10,837 nt of DNA, from contig JAJYOO010000048.1 in NCBI GenBank assembly GCA_021796155.1, positions 1-10,837 of the forward strand, read 5' to 3'. Each line of letters starts with the position of its first letter. Position 1 is the stretch's first letter. Positions 6,448 to 10,837 of the stretch are shown piece by piece. This DNA comes from Chloroflexota bacterium (GTDB taxonomy: Bacteria; Chloroflexota; Anaerolineae; Anaerolineales; Villigracilaceae). A program made the translations under genes and the position numbers. The notes beneath the pieces were generated by a model. The model saw only the letters and a list, made by a program, of their open reading frames with translations, was not told the origin of the DNA and made no database searches.

Positions 6448-7098
6448 GTGCTGAAAAAACTTCGTGAACCCGTAAACGGCCTGACACATTTCTTCGCCGC
6501 GATCGTCGCCGCGTTCGGCTTGATTGCGTTAATTGTATTGGGATGGAAAAACGTCCTCAAGGAGATTTCGTTCAGTGTTTACGGAACAAGCCTGATTTTG
6601 TTATTTGCCGCAAGCGCCACGTATCACATGGTCAAAGCCAAGCCAAAGATCATTGAGAATCTTCGCAAGCTCGATCATTCCGCAATCTATTTGCTCATCG
6701 CCGGAACCTACACCCCATTTTGCATTGTGATGTTCAAAGGCTTTTGGCAATGGGGACTGCTTGCCATTATCTGGTCACTCGCCGCCATCGGGATAATTGT
6801 AAAGATGTTCATCATCAAAGCCCCGCGTTGGCTGACAGCCGGAGTCTACATCGTGATGGGCTGGCTTTGCATTGCCGCGATTGGCGAAATGTTGAAAGTA
6901 TTACCAGCCGGTGCGTTGGCATGGCTGATCATAGGCGGAATCATTTATACGTTAGGGGCAATCATCTACATCACAAAAACACTGGATTTCCTGCCGGGAA
7001 AATTTGGTTTCCATGAAATCTGGCACATCTTTGTTATCCTTGGAGCACTTGCACATTTCATTGCCATCGCGGTTTACATAGCTCCGCACGGGATTTGA
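6448..7098 (+). CDS. trhA: PAQR/hemolysin III family membrane protein TrhA
   Basis: 216 residues with seven hydrophobic segments. The family's conserved polar residues are in place: the N-terminal LREPVNGLTHFFAA (5-18), SATYH (Ser56, His60), DHSAIYLLIAGTYTPF (Asp76, His77; 76-91) and FGFHEIWHIFVILGALAHF (His189, His193). In the PAQR/CREST superfamily these residues form a Zn-type site in the membrane. Bacterial members are called hemolysin III or TrhA and are linked to membrane energetics and fluidity rather than proven haemolysis. The start is GTG 6448, with AAAGGA at 6437-6442. An overlapping ATG at 6446 is closed immediately by TGA. A GC-rich hairpin terminator follows the gene. Confidence 0.9.
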   Translation: MLKKLREPVNGLTHFFAAIVAAFGLIALIVLGWKNVLKEISFSVYGTSLILLFAASATYHMVKAKPKIIENLRKLDHSAIYLLIAGTYTPFCIVMFKGFWQWGLLAIIWSLAAIGIIVKMFIIKAPRWLTAGVYIVMGWLCIAAIGEMLKVLPAGALAWLIIGGIIYTLGAIIYITKTLDFLPGKFGFHEIWHIFVILGALAHFIAIAVYIAPHGI

Positions 7099-7118
7099 TT
7101 GGCGCAAGGCAGCGGAAA

Positions 7119-7156
7119 CAGCCGCGGGCTTTCTGCCCGCGGCTGATTAATTTTAA
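7119..7156 (+). terminator. Intrinsic terminator after trhA
   Basis: An 11-base GC-rich stem, CAGCCGCGGGC (7119-7129) with GCCCGCGGCTG (7135-7145), has the loop TTTCT and is followed by ATTAATTTTAA. The T-tract is broken but the stem is strong. It separates trhA from the metal operon. Confidence 0.75.
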
Positions 7157-7169
7157 GGAATTCCATCCC

Positions 7170-7198
7170 TTGACGCTCTGGCATTTCTTTACTACAAT
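7170..7198 (+). promoter_or_regulatory. Sigma-70 promoter of the decarboxylase-mntR-mntH operon
   Basis: TTGACG (7170-7175) and TACAAT (7193-7198) are each one base off consensus, with the ideal 17-base spacer. The expected start is near 7204-7206, leaving a leader of about 78 bases before ATG 7283. It is the best promoter in the window. Confidence 0.78.
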
Positions 7199-7216
7199 AT
7201 TTAGGCTATCCTAAAT
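7199..7216. promoter_or_regulatory. Putative DtxR/MntR-family operator overlapping the transcription start
   Basis: ATTTAGG (7199-7205), CTAT, CCTAAAT (7210-7216) is an interrupted palindrome pairing at 8 of 9 positions. The half-sites TTTAGG and CCTAAA resemble the TTAGG...CCTAA boxes of DtxR/IdeR/SirR-type repressors. It abuts the -10 box and covers the predicted start, the expected place for repression. A DtxR/MntR-family gene lies in the same operon. The match to a specific family consensus is from memory. Confidence 0.65.
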
Positions 7217-7282
7217 TATTTTTTAGCAAAACCATTATCCAGATCGCGGCGGCAAAACATCATTACATGAAAAAGGAGCCAA

Positions 7283-8413
7283 ATGACAAGAGATTCTTAC
7301 CGTGTAATTGCGCTTGAAGAAGCATTTCTATATCCGAAAATTTATGATTTATACCCATCAGACGCGCAACGACGTCTTGCTCCTGTTAAGGATAAGCTTT
7401 TTGATGTTGGCCCCGAAAGGATAAAACGCATGGACGCCGCGGGAATAGATATGCAAGTCCTTTCATCTGCCCAACCCGGGATAGAAATGTTGCAGGACGC
7501 AGAAACAGCTATTCGATTGTCCAAAGAGATTAACGACTGGTTAGGCGATGTGGTTGAAAAGTATCCTTCTCGATTTGCAGGATTTGCAACCCTCCCAACG
7601 CAATCACCCAAAGATGCGGCAAGCGAGCTTGAACGAGCCGTTAAACAGCTCGGGCTCAAGGGCGCTCTCATCAACGGACACACATATGGTCGTTATTTGG
7701 ACCATGAATCATTTTCCGTTTTATTGAACAAAGCTGAAGCCCTTGATGTTCCAATCTACATCCACCCCACCGACCCGCCAAAGGAGATTTCCGAAATCTA
7801 TTTTCAGGATTCCACCACTTTGATCACCGGCTGGGGCTGGCCCGTTGAGACGGCAACACACTTATTGCGGATGATCGTGGGCGGCGTCTTCGACAGACAT
7901 CCTAATCTGAAAATCATAATCGGACACATGGGTGAACTGATTCCATTTTGCTATCCAAGGCTCAGCGTCGCTCTTAGCACGGGAGAGTGGCTGTTGTCAG
8001 CACAAGAGGCTAAAACCGCTGGTTCTCGCCCGGCAAAACGCATGGAAAAGAGTTTTGATTACTATATGAAAGCAAATGTTTATGTTACGACCAGCGGAGT
8101 TTTCGACCAGCCAGCATTTGCGTGTGCATTAGCTTACCTAGGAATAGGCAATCTCATGTTCTCTGTAGACGATCCTTTTAGAGATAATTTTGAAGCCATG
8201 GAATTCCTGGATGCCTGCAATTTGTCTCCTGAAGATAAAGAAAGACTAGCGTTTGGTAATGCCGCACAACTCCTTAAGATTTCTACTTTCAAAGATGCAA
8301 AGGTCCGTTCTCTTCAACCATCAAGTCAAAAGAGTCGACGCTCTCTTTATGCATTTAGGGCCAGAATGAAATCGAGAATTGGAAGAGCGCTGTTGTCATT
8401 TTTAGCGACATAG
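7283..8413 (+). CDS. Amidohydrolase of the 2,3-dihydroxybenzoate/gamma-resorcylate decarboxylase family
   Basis: 376 residues, with the amidohydrolase-2 barrel at about 7-325. Residues equivalent to the metal and catalytic set of this decarboxylase family are present: Glu12 in IALEEAF, His161 in YIHPTDPP, His215 in GHMGE, and Asp296 in FSVDDPF. Ala14 replaces the second N-terminal ligand His of gamma-resorcylate decarboxylase, as I recall is also the case in fungal 2,3-dihydroxybenzoate decarboxylase, so the enzyme is probably active. Known members decarboxylate hydroxybenzoates non-oxidatively with Mn2+, Mg2+ or Zn2+; the substrate here is unknown. A basic 44-residue C-terminal extension (about 333-376) lies beyond the usual domain. 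AAAGGAG (7272-7278) sits 4 bases before the ATG. Ten of 24 Arg codons are AGA/AGG, against about one each in the next two genes, suggesting transfer. It is first in the metal-regulated operon. Confidence 0.88.
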   Translation: MTRDSYRVIALEEAFLYPKIYDLYPSDAQRRLAPVKDKLFDVGPERIKRMDAAGIDMQVLSSAQPGIEMLQDAETAIRLSKEINDWLGDVVEKYPSRFAGFATLPTQSPKDAASELERAVKQLGLKGALINGHTYGRYLDHESFSVLLNKAEALDVPIYIHPTDPPKEISEIYFQDSTTLITGWGWPVETATHLLRMIVGGVFDRHPNLKIIIGHMGELIPFCYPRLSVALSTGEWLLSAQEAKTAGSRPAKRMEKSFDYYMKANVYVTTSGVFDQPAFACALAYLGIGNLMFSVDDPFRDNFEAMEFLDACNLSPEDKERLAFGNAAQLLKISTFKDAKVRSLQPSSQKSRRSLYAFRARMKSRIGRALLSFLAT

Positions 8414-8437
8414 ATAAGTCTGAGGATTGACTAACTA

Positions 8438-9115
8438 ATGGAACAGACCATCACTTTCTCCATTCAAGATTATCTAAAAGTCATCTACGAATTGACCGAA
8501 AACGGGAAAGCAGCCAGTACCACCGCGCTGGCCGCTCGCCTTGGAATCGCGCCTGCGTCCGTTACGGGTATGGTACAAAAACTTTCAACCGTAAAGCCCG
8601 CGCTGGTTTCCTACAAAAAACATCAAGGTGTCACGTTGACGACTGCAGGGAGACGCGCCGCGCTTGAAGTGATCCGCCATCACCGCCTGATCGAAGCCTG
8701 GCTGGTCCAAACGCTGGGTTATTCATGGGACGAGGTTCATACCGAAGCGGATAAACTCGAGCACGCGATCTCCGAAGAATTTGAGATGCGGATCGCGGCC
8801 GCGTTGGGACATCCTGACCGTGATCCGCATGGCGAGCCAATTCCAAACGCCAAATTGGTCATGCCGAAAGACAACAGTATTCCGCTTTCATCGCTGCAAC
8901 CCAAACAGGAAGCCACGGTGCGCCGAGTCCACGCACAGGATGCGGAGTTGCTTCGTCATCTGGAGGAACTGGGATTGATCCCGGGCGCGCGCGTGAAAGC
9001 GATCGAGGTGTCGCGCTTCGATCAGGTTATGCAGCTGCAAGTTCAAGGGCGGAAAGAAGCGTCCGTTCTTGGTCCCGCCGTAACGGATCAAGTTTTTGTG
9101 GAAGTCTCCAAATAA
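8438..9115 (+). CDS. mntR: DtxR/MntR-family metal-dependent repressor with C-terminal FeoA/SH3-like domain
   Basis: 225 residues in three domains: winged helix-turn-helix (about 8-75, with TTALAARLGIAPASVTGMVQKL), metal-binding dimerisation domain (76-140), and FeoA/SH3-like domain (about 150-224). Aligning by eye, Asp11 (QDYLKVIYEL) matches B. subtilis MntR Asp8, where DtxR has Met10. Asp105 falls at DtxR Cys102/MntR Glu99. His82, Glu86, His101, Glu108 and His109 match DtxR His79, Glu83, His98, Glu105 and His106. Replacing Met and Cys by Asp favours Mn2+ over Fe2+ sensing. Unlike MntR of B. subtilis it keeps the third domain. GAGGA lies 11 bases before ATG 8438. The gene sits between the decarboxylase and an Nramp transporter and probably represses its own operon through the 7199-7216 palindrome. 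An iron-sensing or mixed role remains possible. Confidence 0.92.
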   Translation: MEQTITFSIQDYLKVIYELTENGKAASTTALAARLGIAPASVTGMVQKLSTVKPALVSYKKHQGVTLTTAGRRAALEVIRHHRLIEAWLVQTLGYSWDEVHTEADKLEHAISEEFEMRIAAALGHPDRDPHGEPIPNAKLVMPKDNSIPLSSLQPKQEATVRRVHAQDAELLRHLEELGLIPGARVKAIEVSRFDQVMQLQVQGRKEASVLGPAVTDQVFVEVSK

Positions 9116-9126
9116 ACGGGTGAATT

Positions 9127-10422
9127 ATGAAGGAATCTGTATCCATCGTAACAGACAAGTCAACTGTAAGCACAGCCCAGGATGTTCTATCCGGTAAAAG
9201 CAAAAAGGGATGGTTCGCGCGGCTGTTGCCATTTCTTGGACCTGCGTTCATCGCCAGCGTCGCTTATATGGACCCGGGAAATTTTGCAACAAATATTCAG
9301 GGCGGCGCAAAATTCGGGTACGAATTATTATGGGTCATCCTTGGAAGCAATTTAATGGCCATGCTGCTTCAATCATTATCCGCGAAGCTCGGCATCGCTA
9401 CAGGACAAAACCTCGCAGAACATTGCCGCAATCAATTTTCGCGCCGGACTGTGATTGGCATGTGGGCAATCGGCGAAGTGGTTGCAATGGCTACTGATCT
9501 AGCTGAGTTCCTCGGCGCGGCGTTGGGATTCAATCTGCTATTCGGAATTCCATTATGGCTGGCGGGCCTACTAACCGCCGTCGTTACTTTCCTGATCCTG
9601 GGCCTTGAGCGCTATGGCTTTCGTCCACTTGAAGCTGTCATTACGGCTTTGATTACAGTAATTGCAGTCAGTTATCTTGTTGAAACCATCCTTGTGCGTC
9701 CTGATATGCCGGCGGTTTTATATTACACCTTCATTCCTCATTTCTCTGGAACAGAAAGTGTGCTGATTGCAACCGGAATCCTCGGCGCAACCGTGATGCC
9801 ACATGCGTTGTATCTCCATTCAGCGTTGACACAGGGTCGCATCGTGACGGATAATCCCGAACAACAAAAGCGGCTGTTCCGCTTTGAATTGATTGACGTA
9901 TTCATCGCGATGGGACTAGCCAGCACAATCAATGCTGCCATGTTGATTATGGCTGCCACAACCTTTTTCAATCACGGATTGACTACCATCGGCACAATCG
10001 AAGAAGCGCATCGCACACTGGAACCTTTGCTTGGCTCTGCCGCCTCGTGGGTGTTCGCGATCTCACTGCTTGCATCCGGACTTTCATCTTCGTCTGTTGG
10101 TACGATGGCGGGACAAGTCATCATGCAGGGCTTTTTGCACCAGCACATCCAGCCGTGGATTCGGCGCGTCGTCACGATGGTGCCATCGCTTATTGTGATT
10201 TTCCTGGGGCTCGACCCGACGCGCACACTGGTCATAAGCCAGGTCGTGCTTTCGTTTGGGCTGCCCTTTGCCATTATTCCGCTCGTGATGTTTACCAGCA
10301 GACGTGATATTATGGGAGCGTTGGTCAACAAGCGTATTACGACTCTCGCGGCGAGCGCGGTTACAGCGCTCATCATCGCCTTGAATATTTTCCTGCTCTA
10401 CCAACTCATCATCAGTGGATAA
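9127..10422 (+). CDS. mntH: Nramp family divalent metal (probably Mn2+) transporter
   Basis: 431 residues with about 11 membrane helices, the usual bacterial Nramp length. The TM1 metal-site motif is DPGN (Asp49-Asn52) in VAYMDPGNFATN. The TM6 motif is TVMPHALYLHS, with Met224-Pro225-His226. Asp49, Asn52 and the TM6 Met are the ligands that select transition metals, whereas Mg-transporting relatives lack the Met. It therefore probably imports Mn2+ (and possibly Fe2+) with protons across the cytoplasmic membrane. The first 30 residues are a polar cytoplasmic extension. It lies 11 bases after the repressor gene, with a weak GGGTGA site at 9118-9123, and is followed after 4 bases by a universal stress protein gene, so all are probably one transcript. 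Confidence 0.95.
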   Translation: MKESVSIVTDKSTVSTAQDVLSGKSKKGWFARLLPFLGPAFIASVAYMDPGNFATNIQGGAKFGYELLWVILGSNLMAMLLQSLSAKLGIATGQNLAEHCRNQFSRRTVIGMWAIGEVVAMATDLAEFLGAALGFNLLFGIPLWLAGLLTAVVTFLILGLERYGFRPLEAVITALITVIAVSYLVETILVRPDMPAVLYYTFIPHFSGTESVLIATGILGATVMPHALYLHSALTQGRIVTDNPEQQKRLFRFELIDVFIAMGLASTINAAMLIMAATTFFNHGLTTIGTIEEAHRTLEPLLGSAASWVFAISLLASGLSSSSVGTMAGQVIMQGFLHQHIQPWIRRVVTMVPSLIVIFLGLDPTRTLVISQVVLSFGLPFAIIPLVMFTSRRDIMGALVNKRITTLAASAVTALIIALNIFLLYQLIISG

Positions 10423-10426
10423 GCTT

Positions 10427-10837
10427 ATGTTCAAACATATCCTCGTCCCACTTGACGGCTCAAATCTTTCGGAAGCATCGCTGGCACCGGCCGCTTTTTT
10501 GGCAGATCGTCTCGGATCGCCCGTGACACTTTTGCATGTTATCGAACAGGATGCACCAAGCGAAGTGCATAAAGAGCGTCATCTCACCAATTCGGAGGAA
10601 GCTGAAGCATATCTCAAAGACGCGGCCCAGCGCGCGTTCCCACCCAATGTCAAGGTCGAGACGCACGTTCATACCGCACCAGTTTCGGATGTGGCGCACA
10701 GCATCGTCGAACACGCGACGACAGAATTTCAGCCCGATTTGATCGTCACATGCACACACGGACGAAGCGGCGTGCACGATCTTCTCTTTGGCAGCATCGC
10801 CCAGCAAATCGTCGCACAGGGACAAACTCCGCTGCTG
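10427..10837 (+). CDS. Universal stress protein (UspA family), 3' end cut by the window
   Basis: 137 codons are visible from ATG 10427, and the frame is open at the window end. The protein starts MFKHILVPLDGSNLSEASLA, the classic first strand and ATP-loop of the Usp domain. It continues with VTLLHVIE (33-40) and the C-terminal nucleotide motif DLIVTCTHGRSGVHDLLFGS. The G-2X-G-9X-GS pattern is kept except that the first Gly is Cys. ATP binding is thus plausible but not certain. A single Usp domain is nearly complete here; a second domain could follow outside. The start is 4 bases after the Nramp stop, which implies co-transcription and perhaps translational coupling. I recall Nramp-Usp associations, including fusions, in other bacteria. 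A regulatory role on the transporter is inference. Confidence 0.9.
   Translation, partial: MFKHILVPLDGSNLSEASLAPAAFLADRLGSPVTLLHVIEQDAPSEVHKERHLTNSEEAEAYLKDAAQRAFPPNVKVETHVHTAPVSDVAHSIVEHATTEFQPDLIVTCTHGRSGVHDLLFGSIAQQIVAQGQTPLL

Noticed and set aside
6428..6454. Eight-residue open frame (ATG 6428 to TGA 6454) overlapping the trhA start, possible leader peptide
   Set aside because: It begins near the predicted RNA start and could be coincidence; there is no ribosome site and no repeated regulatory codons.
7325..7330. Loss of a metal-ligand His (Ala14) suggesting an inactive amidohydrolase
   Set aside because: As I recall, functional 2,3-dihydroxybenzoate decarboxylases also have Ala here, and all other key residues are present.
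8393..8420. Separate promoter in front of mntR (TTGTCA as -35)
   Set aside because: No acceptable -10 lies at 16-18 bases; read-through from the 7170 promoter is more likely.

Overview
The window reads as a chromosomal stretch of a moderately GC-rich bacterium, most plausibly an Anaerolineae-type Chloroflexota. That assignment is inferred from overall protein character, the mix of leaderless and Shine-Dalgarno starts, the CTHGR variant of the universal stress protein motif, and a CCCTGAGC...TCGAAGGG palindromic intergenic repeat. No rRNA or marker gene is present to prove it. Genes are tightly packed. I see no tRNA, rRNA, CRISPR array, insertion sequence or phage gene.

Left part (1-3739): the 3' end of a molybdenum hydroxylase large subunit, a palindromic repeat, an alpha/beta hydrolase, a DUF1361 membrane protein, and a YqeB/EF2563-family protein that overlaps the DUF1361 gene by one base. 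YqeB proteins are known from selenium-dependent molybdenum hydroxylase loci, so the hydroxylase fragment and yqeB are probably functionally related although two other genes lie between them.

Middle part (3740-7160): a two-gene unit (a two-helix membrane protein with a DUF948/YtxG-like layout, and a YtxH protein with four 11-residue repeats) begins with an apparently leaderless promoter and ends in a strong intrinsic terminator. A SAM-dependent methyltransferase starts 5 bases past that terminator's T-tract. It converges on a stand-alone D-Ala-D-Ala-ligase-like ATP-grasp enzyme on the minus strand. That enzyme is divergent from a TrhA/hemolysin III membrane protein, with two overlapping promoters in the 78-base gap.

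Right part (7161-10837): the most interesting segment. A near-consensus sigma-70 promoter (TTGACG, 17-base spacer, TACAAT) is followed immediately by an inverted repeat of DtxR/MntR-box type (ATTTAGG-CTAT-CCTAAAT) covering the expected transcription start. Downstream, in one direction and with gaps of 24, 11 and 4 bases, lie an amidohydrolase of the 2,3-dihydroxybenzoate/gamma-resorcylate decarboxylase family, a metal-dependent DtxR/MntR-family repressor, an Nramp metal transporter, and a universal stress protein cut by the window end. The repressor carries Asp at the two positions that separate manganese-type from iron-type members. I infer a self-regulated manganese uptake operon whose first gene is a probably metal-dependent, often Mn-using, aromatic-acid decarboxylase-like enzyme. 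That first gene has codon usage unlike its neighbours and may be a later arrival.
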